Below are positions 8,036-17,878 of a DNA stretch of 64,000 nt, one piece after another (the first letter of the stretch is position 1; every line of letters begins with the position of its first letter). The translations under genes were made by a program, and so were the position numbers. The DNA is from Porphyromonadaceae bacterium UBA4262. Its GTDB lineage: Bacteria > Bacteroidota > Bacteroidia > Bacteroidales > Muribaculaceae. The DNA lies in the NCBI GenBank assembly GCA_002396085.1, contig DGWI01000034.1, forward strand, positions 1 through 64,000, in the 5' to 3' direction. The notes beneath the pieces were generated by a model. That model saw only the letters and a list, made by a program, of their open reading frames with translations, made no database searches and had not been told where the DNA came from.

Positions 8036-8088
8036 AGAGTTTGGGTTTTGAAAAATTTGCTTGTTTCTTCTTGCTTGCTTAAGTTTCT

Positions 8089-8205
8089 AAAGTAGTTAAG
8101 GAGTTATGTAGTCGCCAAGCCTCCCCAAAGGGGGGTGTACAAAGTGGCAGCCACAACAGTAGTCCCCCTTTAGGGGGTTAGGGGGCTCCTTAACTACTTT
8201 AGAAA
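8089..8205. repeat. Second copy of the C-rich/G-rich intergenic element
   Basis: The core at 8114-8188 (CCAAGCCTCC ... GGGGGTTAGGGGGCT) is closely similar to 1044-1127 and is again enclosed by TAGTTAAGGAG-type and CTTAACTACTTT arms. It lies just after the leuS stop codon. Confidence 0.85.
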
Positions 8206-8228
8206 CTTGAATTATAACTTGCTTCTCG

Positions 8229-11000
8229 TCAGAGGACGATGTTGACCAGTTTGTTGGGCACGACGATCACCTTCTTGGGAGCGGCACCCTCCAGCCACTT
8301 GGCGGCACCCTCGTGAGTCAGAGCGGTCTTCTCGACCTCGGGGGCAGCGGTGCCAGCGGGCACAAAGATGTCGTAGCGCGGACGGCCCTTGATCATCACG
8401 GTGTACTTGATGGTCGACTCCTTGAGGTAGTCCTCGTTCCACTTGGGCCACTGCGCGTCGCACACAGTGCCCTCGTGTCCCAGCACATGCCACAACTCCT
8501 CGGCCACATGGGGGGCAAACGGTGCCAACAGGACAATGAACTGCTCGTAGACCTCGCGTGCGTCGCACTTGAGGGCTTGCAACTCGTTGCGGCAGATCAT
8601 GAACGCTGCCACACTGGTGTTGAACGAGAAGTTCTCGATGTCGGTGGTTACCTTCTTGATGAGTTTGTGCAGCGACTTCAACTCATCGGCTGTGGCCTTG
8701 CGGTCGGTCAGGCGCAGTTCGTCACCCTTGAAGATGAGATTCCAGAACTTCTTGAGGAAGTTGTGCACACCGTCAATGCCGTTGGTGTCCCAGGGCTTGC
8801 TGGCCTCGAGCGGACCCAGGAACATCTCGTAGAGGCGCAGCGTGTCGGCGCCAAACGACTCCACAATGCTGTCGGGATTGACGACGTTGAACATCGACTT
8901 GGACATCTTCTCGATGGCCCAACCGCAGATGTACTTGCCGTTCTCAAGGATGAACTCGGCGTTGCGGTACTCGGGTCGCCACTCGCGGAACTTGTCGATG
9001 TCGAGCGCATCGTTGCTCACAATGTTCACATCGACGTGGATGGGCGTGACATCATACTGATCCTTGAGGTTGTAGGACACAAACTTGTTGGTGTCCTTGA
9101 TGCGATAGACAAAGTTGCTGCGGCCCTGAATCATGCCCTGGTTGACAAGTTTGCGGAAAGGCTCGCTCTCGCACACATAACCATAGTCATAGAGGAACTT
9201 GTTCCAGAAGCGGCTATAAATCAGGTGACCCGTGGCGTGCTCAGTGCCGCCCACATAGAGGTCGACCTGACGCCAGTAGTTATCTGCCTCGTTCGACACC
9301 AGTGCCTTATCGTTGTGCGGATCCATGTAGCGCAGGTAGTAGGCGCTCGAACCGGCAAATCCCGGCATGGTGCACAACTCAAGCGGCTGACCGTTGCTGG
9401 CCACCCAGTTCTTGGCACGTGCCAGCGGGGGCTCACCCGTCTCGGTGGGCAGGAAAGCATCCACCTCGGGCAACTGCAACGGCAGTTCGCTCTCGTCAAG
9501 GGGCTGTGGCTGGCCGTCCTTGTCATAGTAGATGGGGAACGGTTCTCCCCAGTAGCGCTGGCGACTGAAGATGGCATCGCGCAGGCGATAATTGACCTTG
9601 ACGCGTCCCAAGCCTGCCTCGGCAATGAATTTCTTGGTCTTCGCGATGGCTTCCTTGACTGTCAAGCCATTGAGTTGCAGCAAGTCGTTGCTCGAGTTCA
9701 TCATGATGCCCTCTTTGGCATCAAAACTCTCCTCGGTAACATCGGCACCCTCGACCAGCGGAATGATGGGCAGGTCGAAGTGGCGCGCGAAGGCATAGTC
9801 GCGGCTGTCGTGGGCGGGTACTGCCATGATGGCACCCGTACCGTAGCCTGCCAGCACATAGTCGCTGATGTAGATGGGTATCTCCTTGCCGGTGACGGGG
9901 TTGATGGCGTAAGAACCAGTGAACACACCGCTCACCTTCTTCTCTATCATGCGCTCACGCTCGGTCTTGTGCTTGACTTCGTCCAGATAGTCATCGACGG
10001 CCTGACGCTGCTCGGGCGTGACCACATCGTCGACATACTCGCTCTCGGGGGCGAGCACCATGAACGTCACGCCGAAGATCGTATCGGCACGCGTGGTGAA
10101 GATGAGCAGATTCTTGCCCGTGCCGGCCACCTCAAAGTTCATCTCGGCACCCTCACTGTAGCCAATCCAGTTGCGCTGGGTCTCCTTGATGCTCTCGGTC
10201 CACTCGATGGTGTCCAGGTCGCGCAGCAGACGCGGGGCATAGGCGCTCACGCGCAGGCACCACTGGTTCATCACCTTCTGCTCGACGGGATAGCCGCCAC
10301 GCACACTCACGCCCTCGCTCACCTCGTCGTTAGCCAGCACGGTACCCAGTTTGGGGCACCAGTTGACCATCGTCTTTCCGCGATAGGCAATGCGGTAGTC
10401 CATCAGCACATTTTCTTTCTCGACCTTAGACATGGCGTTCCACTCGTCGGCGGTGAAGGTCTCGGTCGATCCCGTGTGGGCATTGCAGCCATCGGTACCA
10501 TATTGCTCAAAGTGGGCAATCAGTTCCTCGATGGGGCATGCCTTCTCGATGGCCGTGTTGTAGTAGCTCTTGTACATCTGCAAGAAGGCCCACTGCGTCC
10601 ACTTGTAGTACTTGGGGTCGCAGGTGCGCACCTCACGGTTCCAGTCGTAGCAGAAGCCGATCTTGTCGAGTTGCTCGCGATAGCGGGTGATGTTCTTGAC
10701 CGTGGTCACCTCGGGGTGTTGACCGGTCTGTATGGCATATTGCTCGGCAGGCAAGCCGTAGGCATCATATCCCATGGGGTGCAGCACATTGAAGCCCTGC
10801 AAACGCTTGTAGCGGGCATAGATATCGCTGGCAATGTAGCCTAGCGGGTGTCCCACATGCAATCCGGCACCCGAGGGGTAAGGGAACATGTCGAGCACAT
10901 AAAACTTGGGTCGCTCGTGGTCAACCTCGGTGTGATAGATGCCATTATCACGCCACCACTGTTGCCACTTCTGTTCGATTTCGCGGAAATTATAATCCAT
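8229..11000 (-). CDS. leuS: Leucyl-tRNA synthetase
   Basis: 923 aa class I aminoacyl-tRNA synthetase that charges tRNA-Leu. The ATP-binding HIGH variant HVGH is at residues 48-51 within [15 protein letters not shown], and KMSKS at about 698-702 within [17 protein letters not shown]. The connective editing domain between them is of full size, and the C-terminal anticodon-binding region is present. Length fits Bacteroidales LeuRS. Transcribed from its own promoter region (box at 11109-11116). Confidence 0.97.
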   Translation of the reverse strand: MDYNFREIEQKWQQWWRDNGIYHTEVDHERPKFYVLDMFPYPSGAGLHVGHPLGYIASDIYARYKRLQGFNVLHPMGYDAYGLPAEQYAIQTGQHPEVTTVKNITRYREQLDKIGFCYDWNREVRTCDPKYYKWTQWAFLQMYKSYYNTAIEKACPIEELIAHFEQYGTDGCNAHTGSTETFTADEWNAMSKVEKENVLMDYRIAYRGKTMVNWCPKLGTVLANDEVSEGVSVRGGYPVEQKVMNQWCLRVSAYAPRLLRDLDTIEWTESIKETQRNWIGYSEGAEMNFEVAGTGKNLLIFTTRADTIFGVTFMVLAPESEYVDDVVTPEQRQAVDDYLDEVKHKTERERMIEKKVSGVFTGSYAINPVTGKEIPIYISDYVLAGYGTGAIMAVPAHDSRDYAFARHFDLPIIPLVEGADVTEESFDAKEGIMMNSSNDLLQLNGLTVKEAIAKTKKFIAEAGLGRVKVNYRLRDAIFSRQRYWGEPFPIYYDKDGQPQPLDESELPLQLPEVDAFLPTETGEPPLARAKNWVASNGQPLELCTMPGFAGSSAYYLRYMDPHNDKALVSNEADNYWRQVDLYVGGTEHATGHLIYSRFWNKFLYDYGYVCESEPFRKLVNQGMIQGRSNFVYRIKDTNKFVSYNLKDQYDVTPIHVDVNIVSNDALDIDKFREWRPEYRNAEFILENGKYICGWAIEKMSKSMFNVVNPDSIVESFGADTLRLYEMFLGPLEASKPWDTNGIDGVHNFLKKFWNLIFKGDELRLTDRKATADELKSLHKLIKKVTTDIENFSFNTSVAAFMICRNELQALKCDAREVYEQFIVLLAPFAPHVAEELWHVLGHEGTVCDAQWPKWNEDYLKESTIKYTVMIKGRPRYDIFVPAGTAAPEVEKTALTHEGAAKWLEGAAPKKVIVVPNKLVNIVL

Positions 11001-11009
11001 CTTTTATCA

Positions 11010-11395
11010 ATTGAGATTTGAGAATTAAGAATTGAGAATTTCGGCCCTGTTAAGGCCTGATTCCAGATTCATTGTTCTCGTTTGGTCACGATTTACAAAA
11101 ATATCGGGCAAAGTTACAAATAATTTGTGACAAAAGCCTTGACAACCGCCAATTACACGCAAAAAAATCTCTAATTCTTGCCATTGAAACAACAAAAACT
11201 CGATTACTCGAGCATTCGAGCACTCGACAATTCGACAATTCGACAATTCGTGATAAGATTAAGGTCCCCGATGTCCTTCTGTTCTTGCGTCTGTGAATTA
11301 AACAACAAACTAGACGAACAAATAATTCTTTAATTCTATAATTCTTGATAATCTTACCCGCACCCCTGATGTCATTCTATTCCTCTGTCTAACCC
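11010..11395. repeat. leuS upstream region with several short-period arrays
   Basis: Contains AATTGAG heptads (11010-11040), TCGACAAT/TCGAGCA octamers (11205-11250), AATTCTT-type heptads (11320-11350) and two imperfect copies of a 40-50-bp segment (GATGTCCTTCTGTTCTTG at 11270 and GATGTCATTCTATTCCTC at 11369). No gene is seen. Confidence 0.7.
11109..11116 (-). promoter_or_regulatory. leuS -7 promoter box
   Basis: TAACTTTG on the minus strand fits TAnnTTTG; no TTTG is found at the ideal -33 spacing. The leader would be about 105 nt. Confidence 0.45.
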
Positions 11396-11399
11396 AAGT

Positions 11400-12761
11400 C
11401 TAATGCGGTGCGGCCTGCAGGCGAGTGATCTTGCGCATCACGATGATGAGCAGAATCACCGAGACGATGGTTGCCGCCAGGTCGCTCAGCGGGAACGACA
11501 GCCACACGCCGTTCAGGCCCCAATAGCGCGGGAGGGTAAACAACAAGGGCAGCAAGAAGATGACTTGACGGATCAGACTCATGAAGATACTCTTGCTGGC
11601 CTCGCCCAGCGACTGGAAGAAGTTGGTGATAACAATCTGGAATCCCACCACCCAGAACATCCAGGTCGTGAGGCGCAGCGCATTGTTGCTGGCGGCAAGC
11701 AGGGCAGCATCGTCGGTGAACAGGCGGGTAACCACACTGGGGGTCAACTGGCACAGCAAGGCACCCAACAGACACACCGCCGAGCACACCGCTGCCGAGA
11801 GCCAGAAGGCACGCTTGAGGCGGTCGTAGCGCCGCGCACCGTAGTTGTAGCCCACGATGGGCTGCATGCCCATGCACACGCCGATAACAAAGGTCACCAG
11901 CAACTGGGTGAAGGTGGTGAAGATGCCGATGGCTGCCACCGCCGAGTCACCGCCATAGCGATAGACCGTGTTGTTGATCACGGCATTGATGACACAACCG
12001 GCGGTGTTGACGATGCAAGGCGCGGCACCGATGGCGATGATGGGCCGCAGCACACTCCAGCGCAGCCGATAGGTGCCAGGGGTGAAGTGAATCTCGTGCT
12101 TGGGGTTGGCAAAGTGCAGCATGACAAACAGCGCGCTCACACCCATCGAGATGTCGGTGGCGATGGCGGCACCCTTGATGCCCCAGTGCAGCACAAAGAT
12201 GGCGATGGGCGCCAAGATGACGTTGAGTCCGGCACCGATGAACATGGTGTACATCGCCTTGTTGGGGTAGCCCGTGGCGCGCATCACGTTGTTGAACGAG
12301 TAGGTGATGTTGTTGATGAGCAGGCCCGGCAAGATGTACATCATGAAGTCGTGCGCATAGGGCAACGACTGGTCGCTGGCACCGAACAGGCGCAGGATCG
12401 GGTCCATGAACAGGGCGAAGATGGCGATGTAAAAGGTGCCGAACAACAGCGTCATCACGATGCTGTTGCCCAATATCTCGCGTGCCATGTCAGTGTTGCG
12501 TTGTCCCAGCACAATGGAGGTGCGCGTGCTGGCGCCGGCACCGATGAGCACACCGAAGGCCGCACTGACATTCATCACCGGGAAGGTGATGGCCAGGCCG
12601 GCGATGGCATCAGGCCCCACGCCATGACCGATGAAGATGCGGTCGATGACATTGTAGATCGACATCACCACGATGCCCACCACAGCGGGCACGCTATATT
12701 CCCACAGCAGTCGGCCTATGGGTGCCTTGTCCAGACGATTAAGACTCTCGTTATTGTGCAT
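11400..12761 (-). CDS. MATE family multidrug/Na+ antiporter
   Basis: 453 aa integral inner-membrane protein with about 12 hydrophobic segments in two homologous halves, ending in VILLIIVMRKITRLQ. Early motifs ...LLWEYSVPAVVGIVVMSIYNVIDRIFIGH and GAGASTRTSIVLGQ are characteristic of the MepA-like branch of MATE exporters, which move cationic drugs or metabolites out in exchange for Na+ or H+. Substrate cannot be predicted. A TAACTTTG box lies just upstream. It stands alone between leuS and a secreted-protein gene. Confidence 0.9.
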   Translation of the reverse strand: MHNNESLNRLDKAPIGRLLWEYSVPAVVGIVVMSIYNVIDRIFIGHGVGPDAIAGLAITFPVMNVSAAFGVLIGAGASTRTSIVLGQRNTDMAREILGNSIVMTLLFGTFYIAIFALFMDPILRLFGASDQSLPYAHDFMMYILPGLLINNITYSFNNVMRATGYPNKAMYTMFIGAGLNVILAPIAIFVLHWGIKGAAIATDISMGVSALFVMLHFANPKHEIHFTPGTYRLRWSVLRPIIAIGAAPCIVNTAGCVINAVINNTVYRYGGDSAVAAIGIFTTFTQLLVTFVIGVCMGMQPIVGYNYGARRYDRLKRAFWLSAAVCSAVCLLGALLCQLTPSVVTRLFTDDAALLAASNNALRLTTWMFWVVGFQIVITNFFQSLGEASKSIFMSLIRQVIFLLPLLFTLPRYWGLNGVWLSFPLSDLAATIVSVILLIIVMRKITRLQAAPH

Positions 12762-12780
12762 GACTCTCTTTTTCGGCCTG

Positions 12781-12788
12781 CAAAGTTA
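12781..12788 (-). promoter_or_regulatory. MATE gene -7 promoter box
   Basis: TAACTTTG on the minus strand, 20 bp upstream of the ATG, so the leader is about 15 nt. No clear -33 TTTG; AATTGTG heptads lie directly upstream. Confidence 0.5.
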
Positions 12789-12798
12789 CTACATTTTA

Positions 12799-12836
12799 TT
12801 GAGAATTGTGAATTGAGAATTGTGAATTGAGAATTA
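12799..12836. repeat. GAATTGT/GAATTGA heptad array
   Basis: Five consecutive 7-bp units of the GAATTGT/GAATTGA type. The same units appear inside the coding sequence at 28061-28290 and at 62585-62625. Confidence 0.85.
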
Positions 12837-12856
12837 ACTTCCGGACTGAAAAGCAC

Positions 12857-12899
12857 ACCGATTGGGAACAAAGGGTCAGGCACTTTGTTCCCAATCGGT
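12857..12899 (-). terminator. Terminator of the T9SS-like secreted protein gene
   Basis: Perfect 17-bp stem (ACCGATTGGGAACAAAG and its complement) with a 9-nt loop, 24 bp after the stop codon; GTGCTTTTC follows on the minus strand. Confidence 0.8.
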
Positions 12900-12922
12900 A
12901 TAATGATGTGTGAGTGGTTATT

Positions 12923-15196
12923 TTACTTGACGACCTTCTTGCCGCCCACAATATAGATGCCGTGAGGCAATGAGTTGAGGTCACCGCGCATACGCTGGCC
13001 CGCCAGATTGTAGATGGCATCGTCACCACCCTTGTCAGCAGTGACAGTCGCCACGCTCGAGTACGCCTGGTCATCGATGCGGAAGGCAGGACTGATGACC
13101 TGTTCTTGCCAGTTGCCAGCAGCATCGGTTAGACGAATCTTCAGATCAAACCAGCCGTTCAAACCCTTGCCTGCTACGCTAGCCAATGATCCTGTGTAGA
13201 ACCATCCCATCGCGGGCCAATAGTTCTCAGGCACCTCATTGACGGGCAATTCGTTCCAATTATCTTCGCCGTATGGCGAATAACTCACCTCCACGGCTTC
13301 AGGAGCCTGGCGGAAGTAAGACTCATCTCCATCGGGAGTGTACCAGAAATTGAAGTCGCCGGCACTGAATTCGACGGATCCCTCACCTGCCGTGGCAAAT
13401 CGATCGGTCACATCATTGTTGCTGTCCCTGAAGCCCAACATCGTCATCGTCGGCGGAGTCTCATCTTCGGCACCAGCATTGTAGTGCAACTGAGCCTTGT
13501 TCGCCCCTTGCAAGTCATCCACCTTGACCATCTCATCGGTGATGGTGACATCGACTACGCCATCAAAGAGCCTGTCAAACCAGGTGGTAAAAAAACCGTA
13601 TGAGACATAATATTCTTCTTCGTTAACCACGATTTCATATCCTGGTCCATCATAGATGTTCTCACCATTCAAGTCCACGGTAATTTGTGCTTGGTTGCGG
13701 TGATTCTGCATGGTTTCGCCCTGACGGCCCGTATACCGATATTGCAGCGTATTATAAATCCAGTTCTCGGTCACAGGATTTCCATCCTCGTCCTCCCAAG
13801 TGTAAGATCCTTGATACTGCCTGGGATAAGTGCTCACGATGGGGCAATTGTTACCCAATGCCCCTTTCACATTGTCTACTGGATAGGTGAAGACGGGGTG
13901 AGGTGGCCACAATGGGTGGTCTTTGACGGTTTGCGCTTGCTCATCCCATTCTAAGAATAACCACTGCACGTCATTGTGGTCAATGTCTGATCCGTTGGCG
14001 AAGACAACCGTCTCATTGGTGTTGGTGATAAGGGGTGAGGTAATAAATGGGAGCAACTCTTCTTGTGGGAACCCCCAAGGTGTTTCCATCGTTACCTTGG
14101 TGTTATAGGAGAACTGCATATAAGGTCGATATCCCACCTTACTCTCATCGGCACTGGCGCTGACATAGTACTTAAAGGTAGCGCCGTCATCAATTGGCGG
14201 GTTGGTGGCCATAAACCCCCAGGTATAATACGAGAAATCTCCCTCTCTCTTCAGCCAGAAATCGACTTTGCGATACAAATCCTCACCTTGATGATGAGAG
14301 GCGGTGAATTGATCCTCATACAATTGATACTTGGCAGGATCGTTGGCTAAGGTCACGTCGGCCGAAGCACCACCCTGCACCTCAAGATAGGATGTGTAAA
14401 AGTTGAAATCATAGTCTACAATGATGCGATAGGTCCCAAAGGCATATCGGTCGCTCACATCGTTGACATAGAAGTCGGCACGCAGTTCACCATTGCTCAG
14501 TTGATAATCACCGGCTTGCAAGGTGGGGTTGATAGTGCCATATTTTGTCATCACTGACCCATAATCTCGGCAGTATGCCCTTGAAATGTAACCGACAGTA
14601 TTCACATTGCCGTTATTATCATAATGCGTCCACCAGTTTTCATCAAGTGTACCTGTACCGGTATTGATGGGTTCGCCATCGATGGTGAGTGTCTGGAAGT
14701 GGATGTGGTTCTTGGCCTCGCTCGATGAGACATCCAGTTGCATATCCCGGTCAATGGTCACCTGCTCACGGATGACGTTCAGAAAATGGTGGGTGTTCTC
14801 AAAATTCGTGCCCATATTCTCGATCTCATAGAATGTGAAGATGATATCGTAAGTGCCTTCGGGAATAGAAACGATATTAGAACCTTTAACTAGACCCGCC
14901 AATCCCAAAACATAATTATCAAAAGCTCCATCCTCATTCACAAGGCAGAAGTTGGCACGCTGCGTCTCGGTATAGTCGAGCACGAAGTCCACTTGGTGCG
15001 TTACACCTGCGGCACGGGCCATTGCTTTCTGCACTGGTTTGGTGTTGTCGGTCTTGAGGTCCACCACTTTCTCGGTCACGACAAAGTCGCGATTTTTCAG
15101 TTTGTGTTGCACTCCTGGGGTGCGGTCGATGGGTGCCTGTGCCGAAGCAACAAGCAACCCCAACATCATCAGGCAAAGTAGTACTTTTGTCTTCAT
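12923..15196 (-). CDS. Large secreted protein with a T9SS-like C-terminal tail
   Basis: 757 aa. Signal peptide MKTKVLLCLMMLGLLVASAQA; the mature protein is acidic and rich in aromatic beta-strand sequence. The last 30 residues (AIYNLAGQRM ... LPHGIYIVGGKKVVK) match the short type A-like sorting tail common in Prevotella and relatives, implying export through the type IX secretion system or surface attachment. The region around residues 520-720 (PPTMTMLGFRD, WFDLKIRLTDAAGN) resembles Fn3-like domains of large surface proteases, but no protease catalytic motif is seen. Function unknown. It lies downstream of an AraC-type regulator gene and behind a promoter with two palindromes. Confidence 0.8.
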   Translation of the reverse strand: MKTKVLLCLMMLGLLVASAQAPIDRTPGVQHKLKNRDFVVTEKVVDLKTDNTKPVQKAMARAAGVTHQVDFVLDYTETQRANFCLVNEDGAFDNYVLGLAGLVKGSNIVSIPEGTYDIIFTFYEIENMGTNFENTHHFLNVIREQVTIDRDMQLDVSSSEAKNHIHFQTLTIDGEPINTGTGTLDENWWTHYDNNGNVNTVGYISRAYCRDYGSVMTKYGTINPTLQAGDYQLSNGELRADFYVNDVSDRYAFGTYRIIVDYDFNFYTSYLEVQGGASADVTLANDPAKYQLYEDQFTASHHQGEDLYRKVDFWLKREGDFSYYTWGFMATNPPIDDGATFKYYVSASADESKVGYRPYMQFSYNTKVTMETPWGFPQEELLPFITSPLITNTNETVVFANGSDIDHNDVQWLFLEWDEQAQTVKDHPLWPPHPVFTYPVDNVKGALGNNCPIVSTYPRQYQGSYTWEDEDGNPVTENWIYNTLQYRYTGRQGETMQNHRNQAQITVDLNGENIYDGPGYEIVVNEEEYYVSYGFFTTWFDRLFDGVVDVTITDEMVKVDDLQGANKAQLHYNAGAEDETPPTMTMLGFRDSNNDVTDRFATAGEGSVEFSAGDFNFWYTPDGDESYFRQAPEAVEVSYSPYGEDNWNELPVNEVPENYWPAMGWFYTGSLASVAGKGLNGWFDLKIRLTDAAGNWQEQVISPAFRIDDQAYSSVATVTADKGGDDAIYNLAGQRMRGDLNSLPHGIYIVGGKKVVK

Positions 15197-15236
15197 AATG
15201 ATAGTTTTTTGAGGTGAATAAATCGAATTGTCACCG

Positions 15237-15345
15237 CAAAATTACTACCTGCTGCTGAGGGTGTGCAAGCGTTTGGGGCCGAAAGGTGGACGTTCTTGCA
15301 GGAACGCACCTTTTCGACCCATTTTTCGTGCGTTCTTGCAAGAAC
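15237..15345 (-). promoter_or_regulatory. Promoter with two GTTCTTGC(A/A)GAAC-type operators
   Basis: A -7 box TAATTTTG (15237-15244) and a CTTG at 15266-15269 (21-bp spacer) precede the secreted-protein gene. Upstream lie two dyads, GTTCTTGCAGGAAC (15292-15305) and the perfect GTTCTTGCAAGAAC (15332-15345). Their starts are exactly 40 bp apart, on the same face of the helix, centred about 65 and 105 bp upstream of the predicted start. Activator binding sites are inferred. Confidence 0.6.
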
Positions 15346-15478
15346 ATGCACGTGCAATCGTCAGTGAATCAGCCAAGCAATTTTTACTTTTTGTGGTAAT
15401 TTGCTTTGCTCTTTTGTACCAATTCTGGGTGAACACCACGGGGCGTTGACCCGCGGTTACAAAGATGTTGGCCTCCAG

Positions 15479-17167
15479 TCATTCTACCTCTCTCCGCAAC
15501 GTGGGCGCAGGTGATGTTCCCTCTTTACACATCTTCATGTAGGTTGAAGGTGGGACACCTGTGGCGGCCTTGAAAAGTTTGGCGAAGTGCGAACGCGAGC
15601 CATAACCCACACTCTGGGCAATGCCTTCGACCGAAAAGTTGCCATAGTGCTCGCGGTCATTCATTCGGCGACAGGCCTCACGAATGCGGTACTCGTTGAG
15701 CAGAACTGAGAAAGCTTGTCCCGTCTTGGTGTTAATGGTTTGCGAGACATAGTTTTTCTTGGCTCCAATCAGTTCGGCCAACTGGTCGATGGTGAACTGC
15801 TCATCATATATCTCCTCACTGGTCTCCATCACGCGCTTGATCTGCAGCCACAGTTCATCCATCACATCATCGTCCATCTGGTTGTGGCTGTACTTGGGAG
15901 CCTCTGGCACGACCTCGGTCACATGCTCGGCCTCGGCTGTCTGCCGCCTGGCATCCTCGGCAGCCAGCAGTGCCTGGTTCTTCTCATAGAGTTGGCGGTA
16001 GTTTTCCTGGATGCGTCGCCGGTTGATATAGAGCAGCACCAGCAGCACAATAGCCACCAGGGCGGCAGCACCGACAATCCACAGCATCTGCCGGTCATGC
16101 CGTTGCTTGACGACCAACGCCTGCTGCTCCTCATTCATCTTGTCAATCTCGTGCAGAAACCGCACGGTATTCACACTGTTGGCTTGAGTGGCTTGGGCAA
16201 TGCTATCCACCGAGCGTCGCCACAACAGTTCATATTTGTCGGCCAACGGCTGGTTATTTTGCCTTCGGTAGTATTTAGCAAATTCTTCATAGATGCCCGG
16301 CATCAGATTAGGCAATTTGCTTTGTAATACCTCTTTGCTATGTTTGAGTGTAGCAAGTGCATCTTCGTCTCGATTCAATTGAAGCAGTGTCTTATAGACG
16401 TACATATCTATCATGACCTGCAAGGGTGCAGTGTTGTGCGGAGATGTCGTCTTGTTTTTGCTCAATGCCTGACGGAATGTTACCAACGCCTGTTCCAGAT
16501 GCCCCTTTGTGAACAACTCCACGCCCTCATTCATGGCCTCTGACGCAAATTTGAATTCCGCAGAGTCTGGTATTGTTAATTTTCTATAGGTTTCTCGTTC
16601 TTTAGTTATTAGCATCAATTTATCCTCATCGAATGCAATATAAATAAGATTAACGAAATCGGAAGGTAGTTTATCATATTCCTTTAGTTCAATCGTCTTC
16701 CAGAAAGATTTTTTGTGATAAGCGAGTGCTTCCATATAACATTGATCACCAAGCCCGAATTCTTCTTGTACCCAATAAAAATTACCTAATAAATTAAATA
16801 TCACAGGCAAAAATTTATCGTAATGGTGTTTCTCAGCCAGATCCTGGGCTCTGAGCAGATACTTATAGCCCTCGGTATAATTGACAAAATAATCAATATA
16901 GATATTCCCAATCCAACAATGTGCCCGGATGCATTGTTGCAGTTCCTCGCCCTTGAGGCTCTCGTTATATCGGTTGGCGATGAGCGAGTAGCATAGCATG
17001 GCACTGTCGGGCAAGTTCTTGACATTCATGAAGTCTTTGCCCATCTGCATCAGGGTGGCAGTGGGCAGTTTCTCCCACTGACGGCGGTTGTTGAGAAACG
17101 TCACATCCTCGGCCACCACAGCCAGCGCACACACCAGCAGCACACCCATTATGGCTATCCTCCTCAT
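15479..17167 (-). CDS. Membrane-anchored TPR protein with cytoplasmic AraC-type DNA-binding domain
   Basis: 562 aa. A signal-like N-terminus (MRRIAIMGVLLVCALAVVAED) is followed by about 330 residues of TPR-like helical pairs, one membrane segment near 359-380 (WIVGAAALVAIVLLVLLYI), a coiled linker and a C-terminal HTH_18 domain (about 455-550: FTIDQLAELIGAKKNYVSQ ... VEGIAQSVGYGSRSHFAKLFK). This is a one-component transmembrane regulator: periplasmic TPRs would sense a ligand or partner and the cytoplasmic domain would bind DNA. Its ATG is only 10 bp after the stop codon of the DUF3990 operon, so read-through is likely. The palindromes at 15292-15345 in front of the next gene are candidate targets. 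Confidence 0.85.
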   Translation of the reverse strand: MRRIAIMGVLLVCALAVVAEDVTFLNNRRQWEKLPTATLMQMGKDFMNVKNLPDSAMLCYSLIANRYNESLKGEELQQCIRAHCWIGNIYIDYFVNYTEGYKYLLRAQDLAEKHHYDKFLPVIFNLLGNFYWVQEEFGLGDQCYMEALAYHKKSFWKTIELKEYDKLPSDFVNLIYIAFDEDKLMLITKERETYRKLTIPDSAEFKFASEAMNEGVELFTKGHLEQALVTFRQALSKNKTTSPHNTAPLQVMIDMYVYKTLLQLNRDEDALATLKHSKEVLQSKLPNLMPGIYEEFAKYYRRQNNQPLADKYELLWRRSVDSIAQATQANSVNTVRFLHEIDKMNEEQQALVVKQRHDRQMLWIVGAAALVAIVLLVLLYINRRRIQENYRQLYEKNQALLAAEDARRQTAEAEHVTEVVPEAPKYSHNQMDDDVMDELWLQIKRVMETSEEIYDEQFTIDQLAELIGAKKNYVSQTINTKTGQAFSVLLNEYRIREACRRMNDREHYGNFSVEGIAQSVGYGSRSHFAKLFKAATGVPPSTYMKMCKEGTSPAPTLRREVE

Positions 17168-17177
17168 CGCGTAGTAT

Positions 17178-17396
17178 TTATTTTAAAGCGGATAAATCTT
17201 GATACAAATCCACTGGGCCAAGATGCCACATCTTAGTCGACTCGTCCTCTAACTTGCGATAGGTTTCGGATGAGTATATCCGTTTTACTGCATCAATGAT
17301 GCCAATACCCATGTCTGCAGTCATCATATCGGTCAACCATGCCACCTTTGACGGCAGCAGAAGATATAAGTTGCTTTGCGTTATATCTAGTTTCAT
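17178..17396 (-). CDS. Small conserved protein, third gene of the DUF3990 operon
   Basis: 72 aa, mostly helical, with a WLTDMMTADMGIGIIDAVKRIYSSETYRKLEDESTKMW-like pattern (residues 20-57) known from small proteins that accompany DUF3791/DUF3990 genes in Bacteroidales and Firmicutes. Its start overlaps the stop of the DUF3990 gene by 4 bp (ATGA), indicating translational coupling. A cognate antitoxin or accessory role is inferred only from context. Lower GC than the flanking core genes. Confidence 0.7.
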   Translation of the reverse strand: MKLDITQSNLYLLLPSKVAWLTDMMTADMGIGIIDAVKRIYSSETYRKLEDESTKMWHLGPVDLYQDLSALK

Positions 17397-17878
17397 CGTG
17401 CAACCTCCTTTGCTTCAATAAATGTTAGTGTTTGCAGGGCCTGTTCGGTATGAAAAAGGTACTGGTCGACAAGTTTATAAGTCTTCAATTCGGATATGAG
17501 ACTTTGCTTGTCTAGCAGTCCTCCCTCATAAAGTGCAAATGCGGCATAGACTCGGTCGTTTGCGACAGGCCCATAAACAATGTCATAGTCGTGGGTGAAA
17601 CCCTTTTGGGTTCGGTTCTGCATGACAAAGTCAAGCCATTGCTCGGTTGGGGCACGAAATGAAATCGTTTTGAGATTCTGTATGGAAGCAGAATCAAACT
17701 CATAAACATTGACATATCCTACATCCACACAGGCTTCACGTAACCTTCGATGCACCCAGTCCTGGGCTTGCGAGAATGATGTGGTGGCATAGAAACCAGT
17801 ACCATAGTCAAGTGTACGGTTTGATTGCCTGATTTCAGGAACCACGACTCGCTCTATGCATCCGTGATAGATTCTCAT
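17393..17878 (-). CDS. DUF3990 protein, ADP-ribosyltransferase-like candidate toxin
   Basis: 161 aa. The N-terminal MRIYHGCIE, then LDYGTGFYATTSFSQAQDWVHRR, reproduces the H-G ... G-x-G-F-Y-x-T ... Q-A-x-x-W pattern of DUF3990, a family placed with ADP-ribosyltransferase-like folds. The later DIVYGPVANDRVYAAFALYEGG segment is also typical. If active it would transfer ADP-ribose from NAD+ to an unknown cellular target. It overlaps the DUF3791 gene and the following small gene by 4 bp each, the compact layout of toxin-antitoxin operons. Family assignment is from pattern memory; enzymatic activity is inferred. Confidence 0.75.
   Translation of the reverse strand: MRIYHGCIERVVVPEIRQSNRTLDYGTGFYATTSFSQAQDWVHRRLREACVDVGYVNVYEFDSASIQNLKTISFRAPTEQWLDFVMQNRTQKGFTHDYDIVYGPVANDRVYAAFALYEGGLLDKQSLISELKTYKLVDQYLFHTEQALQTLTFIEAKEVAR

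Noticed and set aside
8313..10844. Very long open frame opposite leuS
   Set aside because: It mirrors the synthetase gene, is Val/His/Leu-rich without any domain, and results from the codon bias of the real gene.
15292..15345. Dyads as a terminator of the regulator gene
   Set aside because: They lie more than 130 bp after the stop codon with no U-run and just upstream of a promoter box, so operator sites fit better, though not proven.
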